Below, in pieces: positions 33,591 through 44,260 of a DNA stretch of 64,000 nucleotides. Location of the stretch: the NCBI GenBank assembly GCA_036381495.1, contig DASVCS010000057.1, forward strand, positions 62,001-126,000, given 5' to 3'. The translations under genes and the position numbers were made by a program. This DNA is from DASVCS01 sp036381495. Lineage in GTDB: Bacteria; Gemmatimonadota; Gemmatimonadetes; Longimicrobiales; RSA9. Position 1 is the stretch's first letter. Every line of letters starts with the position of its first letter. The notes beneath the pieces are model-generated. The model had not been told where the DNA came from. It saw only the letters and a list, made by a program, of their open reading frames with translations, and searched no databases.

Positions 33591-36026
33591 ATGGGCCGCA
33601 CGCTGGAGGTCTGGAAGAGGGACTTCACCCATGCCGCGCGCAGTCTGCTGCGTGCGCCCGGGTTCACCCTCGTGACGGTTGTGACGCTCGCGCTCGCGAT
33701 CGGCTCCAACACCGCGATCTTCAGCGTCGTCGACGCGGTGCTGATCGATCCGCTCCCGTTCCCCGACGCCGATCGGCTCGTCTCGATCCGGGGGTCCGCG
33801 CCGGGCTCGGATTTCCCGGACGAGTTCGGCCTCTCGGACGAGGTATTCGTCCAGTACCGCGACAACGCCACGATGCTGGAGGATCTGGGCGCGATCCGGT
33901 TCGGCCAGACCACCGTGCGCGCGGGCGAGCGGGTCGACCGGCTGTTCATAGCGCAAGCGAACATCGCGCTCTTCACCACCCTCGGTACGACACCGCTGCT
34001 CGGGCGTCTGCCGGGACCGGACGACGGTGAAGATGTGGCGGTGATCAGCTACTGGCTCTGGACGAACTGGTTCGGCGGCGACCGTTCGATCGTCGGCCGC
34101 TCGGTCGAGGTGAGCGGCACCCTGTTCACCGTGATCGGCGTGATGGGCCCCGAATTCCGGTTTCCGGACGAGCGGATCGCCCTCTGGATCAACGGGATCT
34201 TCGAAGAAGAGGAAATGGAGTTGAGCGATGGCGGCGCAGGCGGCCTGACTCTCGTCGGGCGGATGACGCCGGGAACGACGCACGCGGACCTGGCCGCGCA
34301 ACTCCAGATCCTGGTGCGGCGCCTGCCCGAGCGCTTCGGCGGCTCGGCCGAGTACAGGAGCCTCATCGAGCGGCATCGCCCGATCGTGCGCTCGCTCGAG
34401 GAGGAGTTGGTCGGCGACGTCGCGGGGCCGCTCTGGCTGCTTCTCGGCACCGTCGGCATCGTGCTCCTGATCGCGTGCGCGAACGTGGCGAACCTGTTCC
34501 TCGCCCGCGCGGAGAGCCGGCGGCTGGATCTTGCCGTGCGCCAGGCGCTCGGCGCGGGGCGCGCCGGCCTGGTCCGCGTACAGATGGCGGAGGCGCTGCT
34601 CCTGGCGGCGCTGGGCGGGATGCTCGGTGTGCTGCTCGCGTGGGGCGGTGTACCGCTGCTCGTCCGCGCGGCGCCGGAGAACATCCCGAATCTCGCCGAC
34701 GCGGGGCTGAGCCCTGGCGCGCTGCTCTTCACGGCGGGCGTCTCGATCCTGGCCGCGTGCGCGTTCGGCCTGCTGCCGGCCATCCGGTTCTCGAATCCCG
34801 GGCTCGCGGGTGGGCTGCGGCAGGCGGGTGGAATCGGCCGGAGACACGGCCACCTGAGCCGCCACACGCTGGTCGTGGTGCAGACCGCGTCGGCGCTGGT
34901 CCTCCTGGTGGCCGCGGGCCTGCTCGTGCGCAGCTTCCTGGCGCTCACCCGCGTCGACCCGGGGTACGACACGGCGGACATCTTCACGTTCCAGATCGCG
35001 CCCGACCGCGACGACCTCAATGATGGGCCGTCGTACGCGCGCTTCCATCAGGCCTTCATGAGGCGCCTCGCCGCGCTGCCGGGCGTCGAGTCCGTCGGCC
35101 TCACCCTCCTGCTTCCGCTGGATGAGGAAGCCGTGCGCGTCCGCGTCGCCACCGAACGCACCGATGCGACCGGGGAACCGCCCCCCGTCCTGCGAGGCAC
35201 GGTCATCGGTGGCGACTACTTCGAGACGATGGGCATTGCGCTCCTGCGGGGTCGTCGGTTCGGGCCGGCAGACCACTTCCCGGGCGTGAAGAATGCCATC
35301 ATCAGCGCCTCCGCCGCCGAGCGGCTCTGGCCCGGCGAGGATCCCCTCGGCAAGCGCTTCCGCGTCGACCCGGATACCGCGAACTGGCAGACCGTCGTGG
35401 GCGTGGTGGAGGACATCTTCCTGAGCGACTTCCGACAGGCGGCGCCCGACCCGATGATCTACCTGCCTCTCTTCGGCCCCGTGCCGGTCGGCTCGCCGGC
35501 GTACGTCGTGAAGTCCGCCCGCGCCGAATCGCTGGCGCCCGAGGTGCGCGCCCTCGTCCGCGAGGTCGCGCCGGAGTCGCCGATGTATCGGATCTTCACC
35601 ATGGAAGGCCTCGCGAAGCGCTCGATGGCCCGGCTCTCGTTCACGATGCTCATGCTCGCCATCGCCGCGGGGCTCGCGCTGGTCCTCGGCACCGTCGGCA
35701 TCTACGGCGTCCTCTCCTACGTCGTCGCTCAGCGGACGCGCGAGATCGCCGTGCGCATGGCGCTGGGCGCGGAAGCGCCAGCGGTTCGCCGCATGGTCGT
35801 GCTGCAAGGGGGACGCGTCACGCTCGTCGGCGTCGGCGTCGGGCTGCTCGCGGCGCTGGCCGGCACCCGCATTCTGGCGAGTCTGCTCTTCGGCGTGGGC
35901 ACGCTGGACGTGCCTACCTTCACGGCCATGGCGGCCGTGATGCTGGCCGTGGCCGCGCTGGCGAGCTACATCCCGGCGCGGCGCGCCTCGGCCGTGGATC
36001 CGATGCGGGCGCTGCGGGCGGAGTAG
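33591..36026 (+). CDS. ADOP/MacB-type permease
   Basis: 811 residues; the ATG at 33591 has GGGAGG upstream. There is no long prefix domain; it starts directly with the first helix, FTLVTVVTLALAIGSNTAIFS. A MacB-type periplasmic domain is followed by an FtsX core with VGIVLLIACANVANLFLARA and a GAGRAGLVRVQMAEALLLAAL coupling region. A second periplasmic part comes next, and the final FtsX core ends IPARRASAVDPMRALRAE. No ATPase gene is adjacent. It sits directly after the decayed permease, with about 120 bases between. Confidence 0.92.
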   Translation: MGRTLEVWKRDFTHAARSLLRAPGFTLVTVVTLALAIGSNTAIFSVVDAVLIDPLPFPDADRLVSIRGSAPGSDFPDEFGLSDEVFVQYRDNATMLEDLGAIRFGQTTVRAGERVDRLFIAQANIALFTTLGTTPLLGRLPGPDDGEDVAVISYWLWTNWFGGDRSIVGRSVEVSGTLFTVIGVMGPEFRFPDERIALWINGIFEEEEMELSDGGAGGLTLVGRMTPGTTHADLAAQLQILVRRLPERFGGSAEYRSLIERHRPIVRSLEEELVGDVAGPLWLLLGTVGIVLLIACANVANLFLARAESRRLDLAVRQALGAGRAGLVRVQMAEALLLAALGGMLGVLLAWGGVPLLVRAAPENIPNLADAGLSPGALLFTAGVSILAACAFGLLPAIRFSNPGLAGGLRQAGGIGRRHGHLSRHTLVVVQTASALVLLVAAGLLVRSFLALTRVDPGYDTADIFTFQIAPDRDDLNDGPSYARFHQAFMRRLAALPGVESVGLTLLLPLDEEAVRVRVATERTDATGEPPPVLRGTVIGGDYFETMGIALLRGRRFGPADHFPGVKNAIISASAAERLWPGEDPLGKRFRVDPDTANWQTVVGVVEDIFLSDFRQAAPDPMIYLPLFGPVPVGSPAYVVKSARAESLAPEVRALVREVAPESPMYRIFTMEGLAKRSMARLSFTMLMLAIAAGLALVLGTVGIYGVLSYVVAQRTREIAVRMALGAEAPAVRRMVVLQGGRVTLVGVGVGLLAALAGTRILASLLFGVGTLDVPTFTAMAAVMLAVAALASYIPARRASAVDPMRALRAE

Positions 36027-36305
36027 GGGAGGCGGACGTGCGCGTGCGCGAGCGCCAGCGCGTGCGCGTGGTCGGGCCGGGATTCGGCCGGTTTCGAGAC
36101 AACCTTCGCCGTCGCGAACGACGCGTCTCGCTTGGGGCGGATCCGCGACCGCACGGGCCCGTCCTCGGGCATCCCTCGGGGTTGCCCTTTGCGAGCGCCG
36201 TACCTCGGCTGGTCCGGGTGCAAAGGGCGAACCTTGCGTCAATAGATCACAGTGTAGTATTATCGTCGCCGGACCCGTAACGTACACGAGGCAGGGAGGC
36301 GACGC

Positions 36306-36653
36306 GTGGGCTACCTGGGCGAGTTCGAGCAACTGATCCTGTTTGCCCTGCTCCAGTTGGGAGAGGAGGCGTACGGCGTATCGATCCGGGAGGCGATCGA
36401 GAGGCGCACGGGCCGGCTCGTCTCCTCGGGGGCGATCTATACGACGCTGGGACGTCTCGAGGAGCGGGGGCTGGTGCGCTCGCGGGTGGGCGAGCCGGTG
36501 TCGGGTCGGCCGGGCCGGCCGCGGAAATATTACGCGCTGAGGCCGGCGGGTGCGCGGGCGTTGCGGGAGGCGTACGAGACGATCCAGGCGATGGCGGGGG
36601 GGCTGCTGCCGCGGCTCGACGAGCTGGCCCGCGCGGAGGCGGGGGAGGCGTAG
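36306..36653 (+). CDS. PadR-family transcriptional repressor
   Basis: 115 residues from a GTG at 36306, with GGGAGG upstream. It has a winged helix (EQLILFALLQLGEEAYGVSI, AIYTTLGRLEERGLV) and a wing (SGRPGRPRKYYALRPAG), then a C-terminal helix. The stop is one base before the next permease start, so the two are one operon and this is its likely regulator. The preceding 60 bases contain an AT-richer promoter-like patch (36240-36262) with no perfect palindrome. Confidence 0.92.
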   Translation: MGYLGEFEQLILFALLQLGEEAYGVSIREAIERRTGRLVSSGAIYTTLGRLEERGLVRSRVGEPVSGRPGRPRKYYALRPAGARALREAYETIQAMAGGLLPRLDELARAEAGEA

Positions 36654-36654
36654 C

Positions 36655-39375
36655 ATGGGTGGCGCCGGAGGCCCTCGGCCGCCGAAGGTGTTGCGCTGGA
36701 TCGCGTCGTTGCTGATTCGCGCTCCGGACGCGGCGTTCATCATGGATGACCTGGGAGAGCTGTACGAGCGGGACGTGGCCGGCGGGATGCCGCGCTGGCG
36801 TGCGCGGTGGCGTTACGGGCGGAACCTGCTCGGGTCGGCGTGGAGCGTCTGGGGCGCCGGGGTGCGGGGGCGGGGCCGGGGTGGCGTTTCGTGGCTGGAC
36901 TTCAAGCTGGGCTTCCGGATGCTGGTGAAGTACCCGGGGCTGACGCTGATCGGCGGCCTCGCGATGGCGTTCGCGATCTGGGTCGGGGTCGGCACGTTCG
37001 AGTTCATTTCGCAGGTGGTCTACCCGACGCTGCCGCTCGAGGAGGGCGACCGCATCGTCGCGATCGAGCTGTGGAACGTCGAGGAGAGCAGGCAGGAGCC
37101 GCGGACGCTGCACGACTTCATCGCCTGGCGCGAGGAGCTGCGGACGGTCGAAGTCCTCGGCGCATCGCGCACGGTCGAGCGCAACCTGATCACGGGCGAC
37201 GGCGTGGGTATGCCGGTGGACGTGGCCGAGATGACGGCATCGGCCTTCCGCCTGGCGGGCGTCGCGCCGCTGCTGGGCCGGACGCTGCAACGGGCCGACG
37301 AGGCGCCCGGCGCCCCCGGCGTCGTCGTGCTCGGCTACGACCTCTGGCAGCGCCGCTTCGGGGCCGACCCCGGCGTCGTCGGCAGCACCGTCCGGCTGGG
37401 CCGCGAGCAGGCGACGGTGGTCGGCGTCATGCCGGAGGGCTTCGCGTTCCCGGTGTCGCACAGGATCTGGGCGCCGCTGCGCCTCGACCCGCTGGAATAT
37501 GAACGCGGTCAGGGTCCCGCGCTCCGCGTCTTCGGCCGCCTCGCCGCCGGCGTCTCGCTCGAGGAGGCGCAGGCGGAGCTGACCGCGCTGGGTCGGCGCG
37601 CCGCGGCGGCGTATCCGCAGACCCACGAGCACCTGCGGCCGCGGGTGATGCCGTACGCGAAGTCGGTGATCGACCCGTCCGGCTGGGAGTCGCTGGGCAT
37701 CCTGTCGATCAACGGCTTCATCATCGCGCTTCTGGTCCTGGTCTGCGGCAACGTCGCGCTGCTCTTGTTCGCGCGGGCGGCGGCGCGCGAGAGCGAGATC
37801 GCGGTGCGCAGCGCGCTCGGCGCGAGTCGCGGCCGGATCATCGGCCAGCTCTTCGCGGAGGCGCTGGTCCTCTCGGCCGTCGCCGCCGCGGTCGGCCTGG
37901 CGGGCGCGAGCCTCGGGCTGCGCTGGGGGATGGGCATCCTCGAGTCCACGGTGCTCGATGGCTACGCACTCCCGTTCTGGTTCCACGAGACCCTCTCGCC
38001 CGCCAGCGTCGTCTACACCCTGGCGCTCACGCTCCTCGCCGCGGCGGTGGCGGGCGTGCTGCCGGCGCTCAAGGTGACCGGCCGCGAGCTGGCAGGGCGC
38101 CTGCGACAGGCGAGTGCCGGCGGCGGCGGCGTGCGCTTCGGCGGCGTCTGGACCGCCGTGATCGTGGCGCAGGTGGCGTTCACGATCTTCTGTCCGCTGA
38201 TCAGCCTGGTGCTTCAGCGCGAAATGTCCGAGATCCGGAACCGCGAGCTCGGATTCCCGGTCGAGGAGTTCCTCTCGGTCGTGCTCCGAACGGACGAGGA
38301 TCAGGCGATGGGCCTCGCCGACGACAGCGCGCGGGCGGAGCGCCAGGCACGTGCCCGGGCGACGTTCCTCGAGTTGAAGCGGCGGCTCGCGGCCGAGCCC
38401 CGCGTGAGCGGAGTGACGTTCGCCGCCACGCCGCCGGGAGCCTCCCACCCCTGGCGCCGCATCGAGGTCGACGACGGCGGAGCCGTGCCGCCGTGGGAGC
38501 CGCCCGGCTATCGGGTGCGGGTCGCATCGGTTGCCGTCGACTACTTCGACGTGCTGGGCGCGGCCATCACCGCCGGCCGCGGCTTCGAACCCGCCGATGT
38601 CGAGGCCGGCCGGGCCGTGGTCGTGAATTCGTTCTTCGTCGACAGCATTCTCGGCGGCCACAACCCGATCGGCCGGCGCGTGCGCTATCTGCCCGACCGT
38701 TCGGAGGCGCGCTCGCCGGCCGCCGAGCCGGAACCGTGGTACGAGATCGTCGGCGTCGTGGACGATCTCCGCCTGGACGACGGCGCCAGCAGTCTCATCG
38801 CGGGCCTCTTCCACCCCGTCGCGCCGGCGGCGGCCGGCGCAAACGGAATGGTCGTGCACGTGCGCGGCGACCCGGCGTCATTCGCGCCCCGGCTCCGCCG
38901 CATCGCAGCCGACGTGGATCCGACGCTGCGCCTCGAGCGACTCGTTCCGATGGAGCAGTTCCGGCGTGAGTACCTTCGGTTCTACGGCTTCTGGTCGTGG
39001 TTGATCGGCGGATTGACGCTGATCGCACTCGTCCTCTCGTGGGCGGGGATCTACGCGGTGCTGTCGTTCAACGTCGCCCGGCGCACGCGTGAGATCGGCG
39101 TCCGGGTCGCGCTGGGCGGCAATGCCCGGCGCATCATCCTCGCCGTCTTCCGCCGGCCGATCCTCCAGGTCGGGCTCGGCGTGATCGTGGGTGCGCTCCT
39201 GATCGTGCTCCTGCACATCATCACGTCGGATCCCGGGCGCGAGCCGATGGCATGGCAGATCGCGCAGATCGCGGTGTACGCGGCGGTCATGATGGGCGTG
39301 TGCATGCTCGCCTGCATCGTGCCCGCGTGGCGCGCGCTGCACGTGGAGCCGACGGTGGCGCTGCGGGCGGAGTAG
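36655..39375 (+). CDS. ADOP-type permease with prefix domain, in operon with padR
   Basis: 906 residues. The ATG at 36655 lies one base past the padR stop. Residues ~10-75 are the second type of permease prefix (VLRWIASLLIRAPDAAFIMDD, LGELYERDV). The first helix is in GLTLIGGLAMAFAIWVGVGT; the MacB-type periplasmic domain, the FtsX core (LLVLVCGNVALLLFARAAAR), a second periplasmic part with VDYFDVLGAAITAGRGFEPA, and the terminal FtsX core ending in VEPTVALRAE follow. It is the intact relative of the remnant at 32742-33468. Confidence 0.92.
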   Translation: MGGAGGPRPPKVLRWIASLLIRAPDAAFIMDDLGELYERDVAGGMPRWRARWRYGRNLLGSAWSVWGAGVRGRGRGGVSWLDFKLGFRMLVKYPGLTLIGGLAMAFAIWVGVGTFEFISQVVYPTLPLEEGDRIVAIELWNVEESRQEPRTLHDFIAWREELRTVEVLGASRTVERNLITGDGVGMPVDVAEMTASAFRLAGVAPLLGRTLQRADEAPGAPGVVVLGYDLWQRRFGADPGVVGSTVRLGREQATVVGVMPEGFAFPVSHRIWAPLRLDPLEYERGQGPALRVFGRLAAGVSLEEAQAELTALGRRAAAAYPQTHEHLRPRVMPYAKSVIDPSGWESLGILSINGFIIALLVLVCGNVALLLFARAAARESEIAVRSALGASRGRIIGQLFAEALVLSAVAAAVGLAGASLGLRWGMGILESTVLDGYALPFWFHETLSPASVVYTLALTLLAAAVAGVLPALKVTGRELAGRLRQASAGGGGVRFGGVWTAVIVAQVAFTIFCPLISLVLQREMSEIRNRELGFPVEEFLSVVLRTDEDQAMGLADDSARAERQARARATFLELKRRLAAEPRVSGVTFAATPPGASHPWRRIEVDDGGAVPPWEPPGYRVRVASVAVDYFDVLGAAITAGRGFEPADVEAGRAVVVNSFFVDSILGGHNPIGRRVRYLPDRSEARSPAAEPEPWYEIVGVVDDLRLDDGASSLIAGLFHPVAPAAAGANGMVVHVRGDPASFAPRLRRIAADVDPTLRLERLVPMEQFRREYLRFYGFWSWLIGGLTLIALVLSWAGIYAVLSFNVARRTREIGVRVALGGNARRIILAVFRRPILQVGLGVIVGALLIVLLHIITSDPGREPMAWQIAQIAVYAAVMMGVCMLACIVPAWRALHVEPTVALRAE

Positions 39376-39380
39376 CGATA

Positions 39381-39630
39381 AGCGGACCAGGCCCCGTTTC
39401 CCGGTCTTGCTCCAAACCGCTATGCAGCGCTGTCGGGGCGCCGACGACAGGCGTTGGCGTGTCGTCGGCACTTCGGCGGCCCTGATTCCGCCTCGGACAA
39501 GGCGAGGAGGCGAGCGGGCCGCCGATCGCCGGCTCGTTTGCGGGCGGCCCGTGCGCCTGCCCGTGCATGGGTAGCCGGAGCACGGATATGCCGAATGCGG
39601 CCAATTCCGGGAAACGGGGCCTGGTCCGCT
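39381..39630. mobile_element. 250 bp element with perfect 24 bp inverted ends (MITE-like)
   Basis: Bases 39381-39404 are the exact reverse complement of 39607-39630 (24 of 24). The interior has no coherent gene; a smaller GC palindrome around CGACGAC/GTCGTCG lies near 39450-39475. No clear target duplication borders it. It fills most of the 291 bp between the permease and purL, which converge here. It could be a non-autonomous transposon, or act as a long bidirectional hairpin. Confidence 0.75.
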
Positions 39631-39666
39631 CGGTTGTCCGCTCGGCTCCTGCAGCGCCCGCTCGGC

Positions 39667-42033
39667 TCAGCGCGGCACGGCCGGGTGCTCCAGCTCGACC
39701 TCGGTCGAGGCCGGTGAGTCCTCCATGAAACGCGGGATCGCGCTGTAGTAGACGTGCGCGAGGTCGGCGGTGGGGGCGTCGATACAGTGTGCATCGCCGG
39801 CCATCTCGGGGCCGCCGAGGGCGTGCGCGGGCGCGGCCGGCTCCAACCGCACCGTGAACCGCCCCTCGACGTCCCCGACCCGCCCGATGGGCGCGGCGGG
39901 CACGCCGTGGCGCCGCGCCACCTCGAGCACCTCCGCCACGCGCGCCTCCTCGCACGACACGACGATCCGCCCCTGCGCCTCGCCGAAGAGGAGGGGGACG
40001 GGCGCGATGTCGTCGGTCAGCTCGACATCGACGCCGAGCGGCCGCTCCGGGTCCGCGACGGCGGACTCGGCGAGGCAGACGGCGAGCCCGCCCTCGGCGC
40101 AATCGTGGGCGCTCTTCGCGAGTCCTGCGGCGGCCAGTTCGAGCATGGCCTCCTGGAGCGCCTTCTCCGCGGCGAGGTCCACGGCCGGCGCATCGCCGGC
40201 GACCTTGCCGTGGACGACCTTCAGGTACTCGGAGCCGCCCAGTTCGCCGGTGTTGCGGCCGAGGAGGACGATGGCGTCGCCGGGGTCGCGGAAGCCCATG
40301 CCGATGGTCCGCGCGACGTCGTCGAGCACGCCGACCATGCCGATGACCGGCGTGGGGTAGATCGCGCCGCGCGGGTTCTCGTTGTAGAGGGACACGTTGC
40401 CGCCGGTGACGGGCGTCTCGAACGCGCGGCAGGCCTCGGCCATCCCGAGCACGGCTTCGCGGAGCTGGTAGTAGACCTCCGGCTTGAGCGGGTTGCCGAA
40501 GTTCAGGTTGTTGGTGACCGCGCGCGGCCGGGCGCCGACGCAGGCCAGGTTGCGCGCGGCCTCCGCCACGGCGATCATCGCGCCGCGGCGCGGGTTCAGA
40601 TAGCAATAGCGGCCGTTGCAGTCGACGGTGGCTGCCACGCCCAGTTTGGTGCCACGGATGCGCAGCACGCCGGCATCGCCGCCGGGGCCGATGACGGTGT
40701 TGGTGCGCACGGTGGTGTCGTACTGCTCGTGGACCCAGCGCTTCGAGGCGATCGTCGGGGTGCCGAGCAGGCGCAGCAGGGCGCGCGTGTGGTGCGTCGC
40801 GACCGGGCTCGGCTCGAGTTCGGAGGGGTTCCACTCGCGCAGCCGCCGCACCTCTTCGGCCTCGCGGCCTTCGCGGACGTAGGTCGGGCAGCCGCCGACC
40901 AGCTCGGCGCCGGGGATCTCGCAGACGACGACGTCGCCTTCACGCACGCGGTAGAGCCCATCGTCCGTGACGCGGCCGATGACCGCGGCCTCGAGCTCCC
41001 ACTTTTCGAGGATGCGCCGGACCTCGTCTTCGTGGCCGGCCTTCGCCACGACGAGCATGCGCTCCTGCGACTCGGAGAGCAGGATCTCGTACGGCGTCAT
41101 CCCGGGCTCGCGGGTGGGGACGAGCGTCGTATCGATGTCCACGCCGGTCCCGGAGCGCGCCGCCATCTCGGAGGAGGAGGAGGCCAGCCCGGCGGCGCCC
41201 ATGTCCTGGATCCCGACGATGTGCCCGCTCTTGATCAGCTCGAGCGAGGCCTCGAGCAGGAGCTTCTCCGTGAACGGGTCGCCGACCTGCACCTGCGGGC
41301 GCTGGGCTTCGGCCTCCGCCTCGAGCTCCGCGCTCGCAAACGTCGCGCCGTGGATCCCGTCCCGGCCGGTGCGCGCGCCGACCGCGAGGATCGGGTTGCC
41401 CGGGCCGGAGGCCTCCGCGCGGATCAGGTCTTCCTTCCGCATGAGCCCGATCGCCATGGCGTTGACGAGCGGGTTGCCCTCGTACGCCTCGTCGAAGTAG
41501 ACCTCGCCACCGAGGTTCGGGATGCCGACGCAGTTGCCGTAATCGCCCACGCCCTTGACCACGCCGGCAAAGAGGTAGCGCACGCGGGGCTCGGAGAGCG
41601 GACCGAAGCGCAGGGAGTCGAGCACGGCGATCGGACGCGCGCCCATGGTGAAGACGTCGCGCAGGATCCCGCCCACGCCGGTCGCCGCGCCCTGGTACGG
41701 CTCGACCGCGGAGGGGTGGTTGTGCGACTCGATCTTGAATGCCAGCGCCCAGCCCTCGCCCAGGTCGATCACGCCCGCGTTCTCGCCCGGGCCCTGGAGC
41801 ACCCACGGTGCTTCCGTGGGGAGCTGCTTGAGCAGCGGCTTCGAGTTCTTGTAGCCGCAGTGCTCGGACCAGAGCGCGCTGAAGATGCCGAGTTCGGTGT
41901 AGGTCGGCTCGCGGCCCAGGATGCCGAGGATGCGGTCGTACTCCTCGGGCGAGAGCCCGTGCTCGGCGACCAGCGCCGGGGTGATGGGCGGGTCGCCGGG
42001 CCGGGGTCGTGGGGCGGTGCGGTTGTCTGTCAT
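39667..42033 (-). CDS. purL: Phosphoribosylformylglycinamidine synthase, catalytic subunit PurL
   Basis: 788 residues, the short PurL form that works with separate PurS and PurQ. The ATG at 42033 has a nearby GGAG. Key parts are WSEHCGYKNSK, the substrate-binding FKIESHNHPSAVEPYQGAAT, GGILRDVFTMGARPI, DMGAAGLASSSSEMA, and the second-half SLYNENP. It converts FGAR to FGAM using ammonia delivered from PurQ, an ATP-dependent step of purine synthesis. purQ and purS lie upstream on the same strand, separated by a membrane gene and spacers. Confidence 0.97.
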   Translation of the reverse strand: MTDNRTAPRPRPGDPPITPALVAEHGLSPEEYDRILGILGREPTYTELGIFSALWSEHCGYKNSKPLLKQLPTEAPWVLQGPGENAGVIDLGEGWALAFKIESHNHPSAVEPYQGAATGVGGILRDVFTMGARPIAVLDSLRFGPLSEPRVRYLFAGVVKGVGDYGNCVGIPNLGGEVYFDEAYEGNPLVNAMAIGLMRKEDLIRAEASGPGNPILAVGARTGRDGIHGATFASAELEAEAEAQRPQVQVGDPFTEKLLLEASLELIKSGHIVGIQDMGAAGLASSSSEMAARSGTGVDIDTTLVPTREPGMTPYEILLSESQERMLVVAKAGHEDEVRRILEKWELEAAVIGRVTDDGLYRVREGDVVVCEIPGAELVGGCPTYVREGREAEEVRRLREWNPSELEPSPVATHHTRALLRLLGTPTIASKRWVHEQYDTTVRTNTVIGPGGDAGVLRIRGTKLGVAATVDCNGRYCYLNPRRGAMIAVAEAARNLACVGARPRAVTNNLNFGNPLKPEVYYQLREAVLGMAEACRAFETPVTGGNVSLYNENPRGAIYPTPVIGMVGVLDDVARTIGMGFRDPGDAIVLLGRNTGELGGSEYLKVVHGKVAGDAPAVDLAAEKALQEAMLELAAAGLAKSAHDCAEGGLAVCLAESAVADPERPLGVDVELTDDIAPVPLLFGEAQGRIVVSCEEARVAEVLEVARRHGVPAAPIGRVGDVEGRFTVRLEPAAPAHALGGPEMAGDAHCIDAPTADLAHVYYSAIPRFMEDSPASTEVELEHPAVPR

Positions 42034-42501
42034 GCTCCGTTGGTGTCGGGTCTCGGACCTACGTGATCCGAACGATTGATCTCGCGCAGCGTCGCGGCGA
42101 ACGCAGAGCGGATCCGCCATCGCAACATCTCCGTGCTCTCGGCGGCTCTGCGTGAAACGATTCGCCGCACGCTCGGCCCGGGTCCGCGACGATAGATCGA
42201 GCGACGGTGCCGGACGGCGCGGACGCCGGGTGCGGCGCGCGTACTCTGGCGGTTCTACCGCCGGAGCGCAATGGGGGTCCGTGGGTCGGCGCTCGCTCGA
42301 GGTCCGGGCGGCGAGAGCATTCTGGTCGGGATGACCGAGCCGTATCCGCACGTGGTGGAGTTTCGGCTCGAGGAGATGGCGGGCGGCGCCGCGGGAGCCG
42401 CTGAACCGCCCGCGATGTGCGCGACCGCGGCCCGAGCCGCACGATCTTGACGCGGGAGTCGCGGCCCCGGCCGCCGCACACGCGGAGCCGCGTCCGTCCC
42501 C
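42034..42501. other. 468 bp gap upstream of purL, little evident content
   Basis: No conserved gene is recognised. A 59-codon plus-strand frame at 42271-42450 has a GGAG four bases before its ATG and contains TEPYPHVVEFRLEEM, but its Ala-rich end makes it weak. No clear terminator or repeat is seen. The size of the gap suggests purL has its own promoter here. Confidence 0.5.
42271..42450 (+). CDS. Possible 59-residue small protein
   Basis: The ATG at 42271 follows CCGGAGCGCA. The middle, GESILVGMTEPYPHVVEFRL, has a protein-like composition, while the tail is Ala/Arg-rich. It is antisense to the purine operon. No family is recognised and it may be chance. Confidence 0.2.
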   Translation: MGVRGSALARGPGGESILVGMTEPYPHVVEFRLEEMAGGAAGAAEPPAMCATAARAARS

Positions 42502-42894
42502 TCAGCCCCCAACCACCTCCGCCGCGACGGTCCCCCGCGCCCGGATCCGCTTCGCCAGCCCATCCGCAATCCCCACGGCGCCCATCCCGATCGCCAGGTG
42601 CACGATCTGGATGAGCCAGTGCAGCGAGCCGGGGAGTAGCCGGGTCTGTGTCATCCCGAGGATCGGGACGACGAGCCCCCAGACGACGGCCAGCGCGACG
42701 CGTCCGGCCGGGAGACCTGCCACCGCGCCCAGGATCGCGAGGGTCCAGAGCGCGAGGACCAGGACCGCGCCCGCGACCATGTGGACGGGGAGCAGGGTGA
42801 TGCCGTGGCCGGTCCAGAAGACCACGCCGAGGATGACGGCCGTCAGTCCGGCGAGCCGCGCGAGCATCGAAGAGATCGTCGTTGCGGTGTTCAT
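42502..42894 (-). CDS. Four-helix membrane protein, unknown
   Basis: 130 residues; the ATG at 42894 follows GGGAGGAA. Four hydrophobic helices: LAGLTAVILGVVFWTGHGI, MVAGAVLVLALWTLAILGAV, GRVALAVVWGLVVPILGMT and LHWLIQIVHLAIGMGAVGIA. The last 15 residues are basic. It lies between purQ (298 bp upstream) and purL. It is probably unrelated to purine synthesis. No family name can be given. Confidence 0.75.
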   Translation of the reverse strand: MNTATTISSMLARLAGLTAVILGVVFWTGHGITLLPVHMVAGAVLVLALWTLAILGAVAGLPAGRVALAVVWGLVVPILGMTQTRLLPGSLHWLIQIVHLAIGMGAVGIADGLAKRIRARGTVAAEVVGG

Positions 42895-43192
42895 TGGCGG
42901 GGTTCCTCCCGGGTTGCGATAAGGAGTTCGCCGGATCACGGCATCGTTCGGTGCCGATCCGCGCGTGTGCCGGTGTATGCGTCTCGCGAGCATTGACGAA
43001 CGAAACGCGTCCGACGTGACCGGGACGCCGGAGCGCGGTTCGATCCCGACGGTCGAAGGCGCATGAGGGCGGGCTCGGACCCGCAGTGACGTTCCGCGGT
43101 CATGGACGATGTTCCGCGGTCCGAGATGATCTCCCGAGAAACGGGACGACGCTCCGAACGCGCCTCCGTGGATCCGTGCGTCGCCTCCTGCC

Positions 43193-43918
<726 letters not shown>

Positions 43919-43936
43919 CGAATCCCTCGTATGATA

Positions 43937-44163
43937 TCAAGTTCGCGTGAACCGGTCGCCGTTGCTGCACGGGAGCGGGAGCGGGAGCTCCTCGATACTG
44001 CACGGGAACGGGAGCGGGAGCGGGAACGTTTACGTTCACGGGAAACGGGGAGCGCCCTCCATCCCCGTAAACGTAAACGTTCCCGCTCCAGGCGGCGCAG
44101 CCGCCGCTCCCGTTCCCGCTCCGCGGGTGCGCCCCGAACCACGCACGGTCCACGCGAACTCGA
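43937..44163. mobile_element. Complete GTTTACG repeat element, copy 2 (MITE-like)
   Basis: Outer inverted ends 43939-43953 and 44147-44161 match at 13 of 15 positions. The inner arms carry GGGAGC runs and GTTTACG/CGTAAAC units with the CCAGGCGGCGCAGCC core. Compared in opposite orientation with copy 1 at 19425-19618, about 33 of 37 bases agree at one end and about 23 of 28 at the other. TATGA occurs on both sides (43930-43934 and 44164-44168), a possible target repeat. A CGCTCGCG run like that at 5171 follows at 44215-44255. Confidence 0.82.
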
Positions 44164-44260
44164 TATGAGTTCTCCACTCGCGCTACGCGCGGCCCTCGGA
44201 GCTTGCGACGACCGTTCGCCCTCGCGCCCGCGCTCGCGCTCGCGCACGAGTCTCCCCCCG

